Assembly (NCBI GenBank): GCA_029263295.1
Contig: JAJCXT010000101.1
Span: 1-57,662, forward strand
Origin: Acidobacteriota bacterium
Lineage (GTDB): Bacteria > Acidobacteriota > UBA890 > WLXD01
DNA: 57,662 bases
Direction: 5' to 3'
The notes beneath the pieces were generated by a model. That model was not told the origin of the DNA. It was given only the letters and a program-made list of their open reading frames with translations, and did no database searches. Shown here one piece after another: positions 1-8,683 of this stretch. Position 1 is the stretch's first letter, and each line of letters begins with the position of its first letter. The translations under genes were made by a program, and so were the position numbers.

Positions 1-737
<737 letters not shown>

Positions 738-810
738 TCTCGGCCCTCCGTCCCGAAGCGCCCCGGGCACGGCCGTCACAATGACGGGAGGGGTTCGTCT
801 AGGCAGCGGA

Positions 811-831
811 CTGGACATATAATATGACCAG
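811..831 (+). promoter_or_regulatory. Promoter and probable autoregulatory operator of toxin-antitoxin pair
   Basis: A near-perfect inverted repeat with arms CTGGACATAT (811-820) and ATATGACCAG (822-831), 9 of 10 positions paired, surrounds a consensus -10 box TATAAT at 818-823. A shorter overlapping repeat ATGAC/GTCAT lies at 824-835, and a related half-site CTGGCCACAT lies at 841-850. No good -35 is visible. Binding here would block the promoter, as expected for repression by the antitoxin or the complex. A transcript starting near 830 excludes the upstream ATG at 824 and supports the antitoxin start at 863. Confidence 0.6.
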
Positions 832-862
832 TCATTTGTTCTGGCCACATGGAATCGAAGCA

Positions 863-1087
863 ATGAAGATGATCGGTGCCGCGAAGTTCAAGGAGCAGTG
901 CCTCGCGCTGGTAGATCAGTTGCGCCCCGAGGGTCTCGTCATCACCAAGCACGGCCGGCCCGTCGCGCGGGTCGTGCCCTATCCAGCGCGACCTGCGGAC
1001 CTGATCGGCGCGCTGCGCGACAAGATCGCCGTCAACGGAGACATCCTCTCCACCGATCGGGCCTGGGAAGCCGATGCTGAATCTTGA
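863..1087 (+). CDS. Antitoxin, Phd/YefM family
   Basis: Small DNA-binding antitoxin of 74 residues that would neutralise the PIN toxin encoded next to it and repress their promoter. The N-terminal part has the typical Phd/YefM pattern: IGAAKFKEQCLALVDQL, a short beta hairpin, then VITKHGRPVARVVP. The C-terminal tail (LIGALRDKIAV onward) is the part expected to wrap the toxin. An in-frame ATG at 824 exists, but it lies against the -10 box at 818-823, so the ATG at 863 is preferred. The gene overlaps the toxin gene by 14 bases, a usual arrangement for translational coupling. Confidence 0.85.
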   Translation: MKMIGAAKFKEQCLALVDQLRPEGLVITKHGRPVARVVPYPARPADLIGALRDKIAVNGDILSTDRAWEADAES

Positions 1088-1433
1088 CACCCACATGCTG
1101 ATCTACGCGCTGCGCGGCGACTTGCGGCCCCGCGAGCACGAACTACTCGCCAACACCGATTGGGGTATCGCGGCCATAGTTCTGTGGGAACTGGCGAAGC
1201 TCGCTCAACTCGGTCGCATCGAGGTGGATCTGAACGATCCCGAGGTCGTCGCCGTCATCGCCGCGCTGCACATCTGGCCGCTGGACCTACCGATCGCCAA
1301 GGCCTCGACCGTGCTCGACTTCGGTGGTGATCCGGCGGATGAGTTGATCGCCGCCACCAGCGTCGTCCACAGTGTGCCCCTACTCACCCGGGACCGGAAG
1401 ATCCTCCGCTCGAAAATGGTGCCGCTCGCCTGA
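1074..1433 (+). CDS. vapC: Toxin, VapC-like PIN-domain ribonuclease
   Basis: Predicted Mg-dependent endoribonuclease of 119 residues, the toxin partner of the upstream Phd-type antitoxin. PIN-domain acidic residues are in the expected order: D5 in LNLDTHMLIYAL, E39 in VLWELAKL, D89 in DPADELIAAT and D107 in LLTRDRKI. It is full length for the family. It starts inside the end of the antitoxin gene. Targets (tRNA or rRNA in studied VapCs) cannot be told from sequence. PIN toxins with a Phd-type rather than AbrB-type antitoxin are known. Confidence 0.88.
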   Translation: MLNLDTHMLIYALRGDLRPREHELLANTDWGIAAIVLWELAKLAQLGRIEVDLNDPEVVAVIAALHIWPLDLPIAKASTVLDFGGDPADELIAATSVVHSVPLLTRDRKILRSKMVPLA

Positions 1434-1486
1434 CAGTGATCAGAACGGTGTTGGTCACGGCTTCTCGGCTCTGGGCGCGCACGGCA

Positions 1487-2575
1487 CTAGCGGCCGGTCC
1501 GCTGCGGCGTAAACGCGACGATTCGGCTCGTTACCGTCTGGCCGCCGACCATTCCACCGATGGTGTGGAAGACGCCCCCGAACTCGATTAGTCCGCGATG
1601 GTCCATCGTGGCGGCAGGCTTGTCGGCGAACTCGACCCATTCGTCGTTCGTGGTGTCGAACCCGAACACGCGGGCGCTGGGCGCGCTAGGCTCGCCGTTA
1701 TAGCCGATGCCGTCGAAGTTGTAGGGATTGTCGCTGCCACCTGCGAAGACGACCGTGTCCATGGCCTCGCTACCGACGGATGCCATGCGGTAGAGAGGGG
1801 CGCCAGGGTGGGGCGGGATGGCTTCCCAGGTAATGTGGGCAGGATTCTCAGGGTCGATCGTGCCCTTGTAGGCGTCGGCCATGATCGCGAACTGACGACG
1901 GCCGTCGGCGGTGCCGACAACGCCCACACCATCCGCGATGATGATGGTGTTACCGACGATGCCGCCGGCGTGACCGAAGACCGGCGGTCCCGGATACTCG
2001 GTGGCCGGGAACCAGCGGTCCTCCCAGGTATCGAATGCCTGGACAGCGCTCACGTTGCCGTCGTCGTGCCATCCCGATACCAGGTAGATGTATCGATTGG
2101 CGTACGCGAACGCGACGGTGTCATCCACCGGCGTAGGCATATCGGCGCGGCGCTGATAGCGGCCATCTTCAGGGTTGAAGGCATAGACCTCGGGCGTCGA
2201 GACCTCGCCACCGTCCTCGGCGACCGTATAGCCACCGAAGATGAAGACCCGGTCGTAAAGGCCCACGGCAATGCTGGCCAGGCGGTTCTTCCCTCCGGGC
2301 ACGTCGTCGAGTCGGGTGACCGTGCCCGAGCGGAGATCGACGGAGAAGGCAGCGGAGGTAACGTCGCTGCGAGCCTTCCCAGCGCCCAGGCCCGAGAAGC
2401 TGAACACGTGGGGCGCTCCCGCGACCTCCAATCCTGCCACCGCGTTGTTGGCCACGGCGATCGGCAGCTGTAGGGGGTTCTGTGCTGGCGCTTGACCACC
2501 CACCGCCAGCAGTGCCAGCGCGAACAGGCTGGTCCGACCTACGAAGAACTTGATCTGGATAATCCGGTTCAACAC
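1487..2575 (-). CDS. Secreted kelch-repeat beta-propeller protein
   Basis: A 362-residue protein with a Sec signal peptide (hydrophobic SLFALALLAVGGQAPAQ, cleavage near residue 32) followed by repeated kelch blades. Blade marks include VFIFGGYTV, RYIYLVSGW, TVVFAGGSDN and FHTIGGMVGG, each with a double glycine after a hydrophobic strand, separated by segments ending in DEW or DRW type turns. The fold is a six- or seven-bladed propeller, probably periplasmic or extracellular. Kelch proteins include sialic-acid mutarotases and galactose oxidases, but no copper ligands or mutarotase signature can be assigned, so the function is unknown. The start is GTG with a TAGGA-like ribosome site. It is divergent from the flavoenzyme gene, with 205 bases between them. 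Confidence 0.75.
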   Translation of the reverse strand: MLNRIIQIKFFVGRTSLFALALLAVGGQAPAQNPLQLPIAVANNAVAGLEVAGAPHVFSFSGLGAGKARSDVTSAAFSVDLRSGTVTRLDDVPGGKNRLASIAVGLYDRVFIFGGYTVAEDGGEVSTPEVYAFNPEDGRYQRRADMPTPVDDTVAFAYANRYIYLVSGWHDDGNVSAVQAFDTWEDRWFPATEYPGPPVFGHAGGIVGNTIIIADGVGVVGTADGRRQFAIMADAYKGTIDPENPAHITWEAIPPHPGAPLYRMASVGSEAMDTVVFAGGSDNPYNFDGIGYNGEPSAPSARVFGFDTTNDEWVEFADKPAATMDHRGLIEFGGVFHTIGGMVGGQTVTSRIVAFTPQRTGR

Positions 2576-2780
2576 GATTTCCTACGCACCCCTCGACGAC
2601 ACCGCATCCACATCTGGGCAACCGGCCGCGACTCCGGGCAACCCCTCGCTCGAGAGCGGATTGTAGCGGGATTTGGCGCCCGTGTTGGTGAACTGGGCCT
2701 TACGACATACGCTTCCGCTCCATGGAATGCGGAACGCGGCGCGACGGAGGCTTGCGCCGATCCTGGCCGAGGGGGGACGC

Positions 2781-4640
2781 GTGAAGCGCAGCGACCGTGA
2801 TCTAGGCATGCATCGTCCGATCACTCGTCGCGACGTGATCCATGGCGCGGGGGTCGCGGCGATGGGCCTGCCGCTAGCCCTGAACGCCTGCCGAACGGCT
2901 CCCGTCGAACGCTACTACCCGCCAGCGCTCACTGGCCTGCGTGGATCACATCAGGGCTCATTCGAGGTCGCCCACGAGCTGGCTCGCGCGGGCAAGGACT
3001 TCGGCGACGGGCGGGACCTGGGTGAGGACTACGATCTGATCGTTGTGGGCGGCGGGATCAGCGGGCTGGCTGCCGCCTACTACTACCGCCAGATCCGCGG
3101 GCCCGAGTCCCGAATCCTCATCCTCGAGAATCACGACGACTTCGGCGGACACGCCACGCGCAACGAGTTCCATCAGGGGGGATTGATGCGCCTGGCCTGG
3201 GGAGGTGTGTTCAACCTCGAATTCCCCCTGTTCAGCGATACGGTGAACGCCCTGCTGGCAGACTTGGGTGTGGATATTCAGCGTCTCCAGGAGCAGGGGG
3301 ACTTTAACTACGGTGAGGACGGAAGACTCGGCCCGGCGACCTACTTCGATGCCGAAACCTATGGTCGGGATGTTCTGATCCCGGGTCTCGCGCTCCGCCA
3401 CGGAGATCCTGAGCAGGCTTTCGAGCGGCTGGATCACGTGCCCCTGAGCGCCGAGTCCAGAGAGTCGCTCAAGCGGTTCTACTCCGCCCGGACGGACGTC
3501 CTCGCCGGGCAGAGCCCGGAGGATCGCGGGCGGTATCTTCGCGGCATCAGTTACACGGATTTTCTTGTGCAGCACGGTGGCCTCACCGACGAGGCGGCCG
3601 AGATCTTCGTCAAAGCGACCCATGGGTACGCGGGCGTCGGCGCCGACAGCCTTTCGGCGGCCGAATGCGAAGGGGCTGGACTGCCCCTTGCCCACCTGCT
3701 CGGTGGTGAACTCGAGGCGGCTCCCGGAAGCGTCGGCGGAGAAATCGCGATGTTCCCCGACGGCAACGCCTCCATCGCCCGGTTGCTGGTGCGTGAACTG
3801 GTGCCTGGAATCGCCCCGGGTGACAGCATGGACGACATCGTCACCGCCGAGTTCGACTACTCGCGGCTGGACAGGGCGGGTTCAACGGTGCGGCTGAGGC
3901 TCAACTCGACGGCGGTGGGCGTGGAGGAGCGGGGCGAAGCCGTGCAGGTGGCCTACGTGCGCGAAAGGGAGACCCTCAGCGTGCGGGCGCGCCAGGCGGT
4001 CCTGGCCTGCTACCACTCGATCGTTCCGTTCCTGTGTCCACAACTGCCCGAGCCGCAGAGGCAGGCGCTGCGCTACCAGGTCAAACGCCCTCTTCTGGTC
4101 ACGAACGTTCTCCTGCGCAATAGCGACGCTGCCGACGAGCTGGGTGTTTCGGGTGCCTACTGCCCTGGGCGTCTTCACGGCGCGACATGGATGGTCAAGG
4201 GATTCGATTCGGGCTCCTACCGGCACGAATGGGAAGACCCGGGCGCGGTCGTCATGCAGTTCTGGGGGTCCGTCGACCCGCAGATGCGAGGAGTTGATGC
4301 CCGCACGCAGCATCGCGCCTCGCGAGCCCGTTTGCTGGCCATGAACTTCGAGGACTTCGAGCGCGAGGTCAGGGTCGTTCTTGACGGGATGTTGGGCTCG
4401 GCCGGTTTCAGTGCGGCGGACGACATCCTGGCCATGACCGTCAACCGCTGGCCTCACGGCTACGCCTACGACTACCTCGATCTCTGGGATCCGGAATGGC
4501 CGCCTGGCGAGGCGCCCCACGAAATCGCCCGGCAGCGGTTTGGACGGATCGCGTTCGCCAACGCCGACGCCGGCGCCAACGCCTACACCCACGTTGCGAT
4601 CGACGAGGCGTGGCGCGCGGTGAGCGAGCTGATGGACTAG
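2781..4640 (+). CDS. Tat-exported FAD amine oxidoreductase, spermidine dehydrogenase-like
   Basis: A 619-residue flavoprotein. A twin-arginine leader (ITRRDVIHGAGVAAMG, RR at residues 16-17) precedes a Rossmann FAD-binding motif in YDLIVVGGGISGLAAA near residue 90 and an E-x-x-x-x-x-G-G-H continuation (ILENHDDFGGHA). The C-terminal end (RIAFANADAGANAYTHVAI) matches the usual second FAD-contact region of amine oxidases. Length, leader style and motifs resemble bacterial spermidine dehydrogenase SpdH, which cleaves spermidine in the periplasm. The start chosen is GTG at 2781, behind a purine-rich GAGGGGGGA; a longer reading from 2673 adds a 36-residue segment unlike a leader. The exact substrate is inferred. 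Confidence 0.75.
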   Translation: MKRSDRDLGMHRPITRRDVIHGAGVAAMGLPLALNACRTAPVERYYPPALTGLRGSHQGSFEVAHELARAGKDFGDGRDLGEDYDLIVVGGGISGLAAAYYYRQIRGPESRILILENHDDFGGHATRNEFHQGGLMRLAWGGVFNLEFPLFSDTVNALLADLGVDIQRLQEQGDFNYGEDGRLGPATYFDAETYGRDVLIPGLALRHGDPEQAFERLDHVPLSAESRESLKRFYSARTDVLAGQSPEDRGRYLRGISYTDFLVQHGGLTDEAAEIFVKATHGYAGVGADSLSAAECEGAGLPLAHLLGGELEAAPGSVGGEIAMFPDGNASIARLLVRELVPGIAPGDSMDDIVTAEFDYSRLDRAGSTVRLRLNSTAVGVEERGEAVQVAYVRERETLSVRARQAVLACYHSIVPFLCPQLPEPQRQALRYQVKRPLLVTNVLLRNSDAADELGVSGAYCPGRLHGATWMVKGFDSGSYRHEWEDPGAVVMQFWGSVDPQMRGVDARTQHRASRARLLAMNFEDFEREVRVVLDGMLGSAGFSAADDILAMTVNRWPHGYAYDYLDLWDPEWPPGEAPHEIARQRFGRIAFANADAGANAYTHVAIDEAWRAVSELMD

Positions 4641-5337
4641 CGACCGACGCCCGCCCCCGAAGGGGCACAAAACGGCGTTGATTCCGCCGGCCACGCTGAC
4701 ACCAATCGCACCGGCGCGGTTGTACATTTGGCCCGGTTCATCCCGTTGCCCAGCCCGACCGCTCCTGGGAAACTTCCTACGCAACTCGTGGTCGGCAGCT
4801 TGCTACCAATAACTAGCTGGCCCCTGGGTCCGTACCGGGGCCGATTGGGCATGGGCAAGCGCCGTTCGCCTCAGTGGGCCCGACGAACTTGGTACTTGCG
4901 CCCAGAGTGCCCTCGCTCGCGTTCATGCCGGTTCCACCGCCAGCGTGAGTCGAAAGCCCGCCGAGGAGAATGACTCTTGGTGGGGCCCATTGGCGCGCAC
5001 TCGTTTCTGGCCCTGAGGTCACCCGGCGCGGCGTCGAATATCTTCGTGTTTCGGTCATAGTCAGCTCGCGCCTATGTGATCAAAGCAACCGGAAGAACAA
5101 TCGAGCGTTGCTCCCTTGAGGCTAACGCCACCGCGCACCATACATGGTTGCAGCCTAGGACGCAGACCACGGCGACTAGAACCTACCGACGAATCCGGTC
5201 CGTGCCGCGCTGGGCTTCGGCCTAATCGGCGTATATCAGTAGGATCACCGTCGCCTTACGCCTCGGACGACCTCCCGTTAACCCAGGAGGCTCTCACGAT
5301 CGATCTCTTCTAGACCCTTGACCATCGCCCCTTCTTA
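4641..5337. other. 697-base gap without a recognisable gene
   Basis: Only short open frames are present (for example minus-strand frames at 4637-4858 and 4813-5058), and none shows a family pattern, a ribosome site or codon bias like the neighbours. Local base composition is less GC-rich than in the flanking genes. It lies between the stop of the flavoenzyme gene and the stop of the permease gene, so it may hold converging terminators or a decayed gene. No clear hairpin with a T-tract was seen. Confidence 0.5.
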
Positions 5338-8064
5338 TCAGTTGGCACGCAGGGCGCGCGCCGGGTCGACCCGGGCTGCACGGCGCGCCGGGAGATAGCA
5401 GGCCACGGCCGCGACCACGAGGGTGGTGATTGCCACGGCCACAAGCGTCGCGGGATCGCGCGGTCCGACTCCGCGGAGCAGGCTAGCGAGTACGCGGGAT
5501 AGAAAGAACGACGCAATCAGTCCGGCGGCGGTTCCTGCGACCGCCAGGCGCAACCCCTCGGCGACCAGACGATTTCGGACCTGGGGGCCGCGCGCGCCGA
5601 GCGCCATGCGGATGCCCGTCTCGCGCACGCGGCGTGACACGGAGTTGGCGATGACGCCGACCATGCCGATGGCCGCGAGCAGGATGGCCACCACTGCGAA
5701 CGCGCCCACGGTGGCGACGTTGAAGCGGGGGCCTGCGATGTGATCTTCGAGGTACGCGTCCATTGTTTGTACTGCGAACGGTGCCAGAAACGGATCGACC
5801 TCCGCCAGCGCCGAACGCACGGGCAGCAACAGCTGCTCCGGCGGAACCGCCGTCCGGATCACGAAGCTCTTGAGCGCGTAGGGGTCGCGATCGTAGGTCG
5901 CGTACCATTCTGGTTCGCCAGCCGAATCGGGGCCCTCGTGACGCACATCGGCCACGACGCCCACGATCTCCAGCCATACATGGCCGGGCTCGTCCTCGCC
6001 GCCCCGAGTAATTCCCTGTCCGATGGGATCGGTGTCGGCAAAAAACGCTGCTGCCATGCTCTCGTTGATTAGTGCCACCGGGGCGCGCGAGGCAATGTCG
6101 ACCGCGGTGAATGCGCGGCCGGTTGCCATCTCGATCTGCAGGACGTCGAGGTAGTCGGCGTCGATGGCGCGATAGCCGGCCTGCTGGGCGCGGGTCCGTT
6201 CCATGTCGCGCAGCGTGAAACCGTCGACTGTATTGGCGCCGCTGTACGGCATGAAGTTGGTTACTCCTACCTGAGTCACTCCCGGCAGCGCCGCGAACCG
6301 TGCCTTCGCTTCGTCCACGAACTGCGTGCGTGCCGCCAAGTCCGCGTAGGTGGGTGGAATCGCCACCAGCTGTACGTTTACTACGTTACTCGGATTGAAA
6401 CCGGGATCGACCCCGAGCAAGCCCATGAAACTGCGGCCCAACAGCCCCGCTCCCACGAGAAGCATCACCGCCAGGGCGATCTGAGTTGTGGCCGCGCCGT
6501 CGATCGCGCGCCTTTGCCAGGGGCTGAGCGTCATCCCGCGCGACGTGCCTACCAACCGGCCGAGGATTCCTGAGCGCGTGGTGAGCAGTGCGGGGACGCC
6601 GCCGAACAGCAGACCAGCGAACCCGGACGCGGCGATGGTGGCAACGATCACGCGTGCACTGAGCGCAGCCTCCTCCAGCCGGGGAACGGTTCCCGGAGTC
6701 AGTTGCTTGAGCGCCCCGAGCAATACCACGGCTCCGACGAGCCCGGCCGCGCCGCCCAGGAGGCCGAGGACCGCTCCTTCGGTAAGCAACGAGCGAACGA
6801 GTCTTGGCCTCGCTGCGCCGAGCGACGCGCGTACCGCCAGCTCGGTCTGTCGATTGAGGCCGTGCACCATCATCAGGTTGATGAGGTTCACCGCCGCCAG
6901 AAGGAGCAGCAGTGTCGCTGCTCCCATCATTACCATCAGCACTGTGCGGAAAGGACCAACGACCACATCGGCGAAGCTACGGACGGCAACTACCCAGCCC
7001 TCGTTGGCGTCGGGGTCAAGCGCGGTCTGTCCGGCGAAGGCGCCGTCGAGCGCTTGTTGGGCGCGGCGAATGGAGACTCCTTCGGCGACGCGCGCGTAGC
7101 CAAACACCGACCGGCGCTTGCGCGGCCAGTCCTCGGGGTCTGGCGCCAGCGGCAGCAGAAGATCGCGCCGGACCCCTGCGACGATCTCGGCCGGCATGCC
7201 GAAGTCCTCCGGCAGAATACCGACGATGGTGTGCTCCTCGTCGTCGAGCAGCATCGACTCGCCGAGCACGATCGTGCCGCTGAACCGCGTCTGCCAGACA
7301 TGGTGGCTGATGACCACGACGCGGTCTCTGCCGACGATGCCCTCCTCAGGGAGGAAGCCGCGGCCGCTTTGCGGTTCCACACCCAGCGTTGCGAGCGCGC
7401 CCGGGGAAATGCGTGCGCCATTCAGGTTCTCGGGATGGTCGCCGCCGCGGTAGGTCATCCCGGTGCCCTGCACCGCGAACACACCATCGAACACATCGAG
7501 TTCGCGCCATTCCGCCATGTTGACCACGGAAACTGGGCCGTCTGTGATCTGGTTGTCGGCGTTCTGGGTTCGTAGCGCCACGATGCGGGCTGCATCGAAG
7601 TAGGGCACAGGCTTCCACAGGACTGTGTCGATCACCGCGAGTGTGGCCGCGGCGCCCACAACGCCGATGGCCACGGTTGCGATCACCGTGGCGGCGAGCT
7701 GCGGCTGGTGTCGGAGGGTTCGCAGCGCGAACTTCAGATCGAAAAGCAGGTTTTCCATGGTGTTGGACTCGAGCGGGGATTCGCGACGAGGAGGTGGAGG
7801 AAACGCAGAGCCCGACCGGCCGAAGCCTCGGGCGCCGAACCATCTACGCGGGTGATGGTGATAGACGCGCAGACGCAGCCAGTCGGCCGATCGCAGTTGT
7901 CGCCACGCCCACGCACGCGCGTGGGGGAGTCCGTGCCTGCGCCGCAAGGCAACGAACTCCTCGGCGAGATCGCCGAGCAACGATCCACGGACCCGCCGGG
8001 GCGCAAGAACCCAGACCGCTGCCACCAGCAAGAAGGGCAAGCGTTGCCAGGCCGAAGCCGTCAT
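5338..8064 (-). CDS. ADOP-type ABC transporter permease (MacB/FtsX family)
   Basis: A 908-residue inner-membrane permease without its own ATPase. Order: an N-terminal cytoplasmic prefix region (residues 1-80, with RVRGSLLGDLAEEFVALRRR, typical of the PadR-linked permease prefix), then a first unit starting MENLLFDLKFALRTLRHQP with a membrane helix, a large MacB-like periplasmic domain and three FtsX helices around residues 380-520. A second similar periplasmic/FtsX unit ends in VACYLPARRAARVDPARALRAN. The tail motif P-A-R-R-A-A-R-x-D-P is characteristic. The ATG at 8064 overlaps the PadR stop (ATGA), so this start is preferred over the upstream one at 8103. Such orphan permeases are strongly amplified in Acidobacteriota; substrates are unknown. 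Confidence 0.88.
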   Translation of the reverse strand: MTASAWQRLPFLLVAAVWVLAPRRVRGSLLGDLAEEFVALRRRHGLPHARAWAWRQLRSADWLRLRVYHHHPRRWFGARGFGRSGSAFPPPPRRESPLESNTMENLLFDLKFALRTLRHQPQLAATVIATVAIGVVGAAATLAVIDTVLWKPVPYFDAARIVALRTQNADNQITDGPVSVVNMAEWRELDVFDGVFAVQGTGMTYRGGDHPENLNGARISPGALATLGVEPQSGRGFLPEEGIVGRDRVVVISHHVWQTRFSGTIVLGESMLLDDEEHTIVGILPEDFGMPAEIVAGVRRDLLLPLAPDPEDWPRKRRSVFGYARVAEGVSIRRAQQALDGAFAGQTALDPDANEGWVVAVRSFADVVVGPFRTVLMVMMGAATLLLLLAAVNLINLMMVHGLNRQTELAVRASLGAARPRLVRSLLTEGAVLGLLGGAAGLVGAVVLLGALKQLTPGTVPRLEEAALSARVIVATIAASGFAGLLFGGVPALLTTRSGILGRLVGTSRGMTLSPWQRRAIDGAATTQIALAVMLLVGAGLLGRSFMGLLGVDPGFNPSNVVNVQLVAIPPTYADLAARTQFVDEAKARFAALPGVTQVGVTNFMPYSGANTVDGFTLRDMERTRAQQAGYRAIDADYLDVLQIEMATGRAFTAVDIASRAPVALINESMAAAFFADTDPIGQGITRGGEDEPGHVWLEIVGVVADVRHEGPDSAGEPEWYATYDRDPYALKSFVIRTAVPPEQLLLPVRSALAEVDPFLAPFAVQTMDAYLEDHIAGPRFNVATVGAFAVVAILLAAIGMVGVIANSVSRRVRETGIRMALGARGPQVRNRLVAEGLRLAVAGTAAGLIASFFLSRVLASLLRGVGPRDPATLVAVAITTLVVAAVACYLPARRAARVDPARALRAN

Positions 8065-8399
8065 GGGGTGCCTCGCGACATCGCCGCGCGAGCCTGCTCC
8101 CACATCTGTTCCAGATGGGCACGCGAGCGCTCCAGCGCGGCGAGACCGGGCTCGGTCACCGCGTAGAGGCGTTTGCTACGGCCCCCGCGGACCTTCGTCG
8201 GGGCCGCGAACCAGCTGCGGACGAGGTCGCGCTCCTCGAGGCGTCCGAGCGAGACGTAGATGGTGGCGATGGAAACAGCCCGGTCGGCCTGCTCCTCCAG
8301 CGCCCGGCGGATGGGCGCGCCATAGGCGTCCTCGCCCATCTGCAGCACCGCCAGCATGACGAGTTGTTCGAAGTCGGTCAGGTATTCACGTTGTCGCAT
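8061..8399 (-). CDS. PadR-family transcriptional regulator
   Basis: A 112-residue winged-helix repressor. The helix-turn-helix region is visible in FEQLVMLAVLQMGEDAYGAPIRRALEE. The wing follows with ATIYVSLGRLEERDLVRSW and the strand KRLYAVTEPGLAAL, and a C-terminal helix serves for dimerisation. The gene overlaps the permease by four bases, the standard PadR-ADOP arrangement, so it probably controls the permease and itself. An imperfect palindrome spans its start codon (8397-8423). The ligand is unknown. Confidence 0.9.
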   Translation of the reverse strand: MRQREYLTDFEQLVMLAVLQMGEDAYGAPIRRALEEQADRAVSIATIYVSLGRLEERDLVRSWFAAPTKVRGGRSKRLYAVTEPGLAALERSRAHLEQMWEQARAAMSRGTP

Positions 8400-8423
8400 A
8401 TCTTTGCTTATAGCACAAATATG
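8397..8423 (-). promoter_or_regulatory. Candidate PadR operator spanning the padR start codon
   Basis: Plus-strand arms CATATCTTTGCT (8397-8408) and AGCACAAATATG (8412-8423) are reverse complements at 10 of 12 positions around a three-base centre. The start codon of the padR gene is the outermost triplet of the left arm (8397-8399). PadR proteins commonly bind AT-rich dyads that begin and end in ATAT-like steps. No Shine-Dalgarno is evident, so the message may be leaderless or nearly so. Confidence 0.5.
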
Positions 8424-8683
8424 GATTCCGTTCTAGAACGGGCGCTCGAAGTAGAGATCGATGGACTTGGCCAGGAACCGGGGCCCGATGCCAGCCCCGC
8501 GCACTGCCGGTTCCCACAGATGCAGGTGGCAGTGAGCAGATTCTCCGCGAACGATGTGACTGATACTTGAATCGCTCGGGGCTCATCCCGGCGCTCGAGC
8601 CCGCTGCTGGGTGCGCCGGCAGTGCTATCGTTAGGCTCCAGAATCTCGGCGAGGCGGCTGAATTTCGCTACCGGAGTGTGCAT

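Noticed and set aside
4637..5058. Two short minus-strand frames in the long gap after the flavoenzyme gene
   Set aside because: Low-complexity Gly/Pro/Ser-rich readings without homology marks, ribosome sites or coupling to neighbours.
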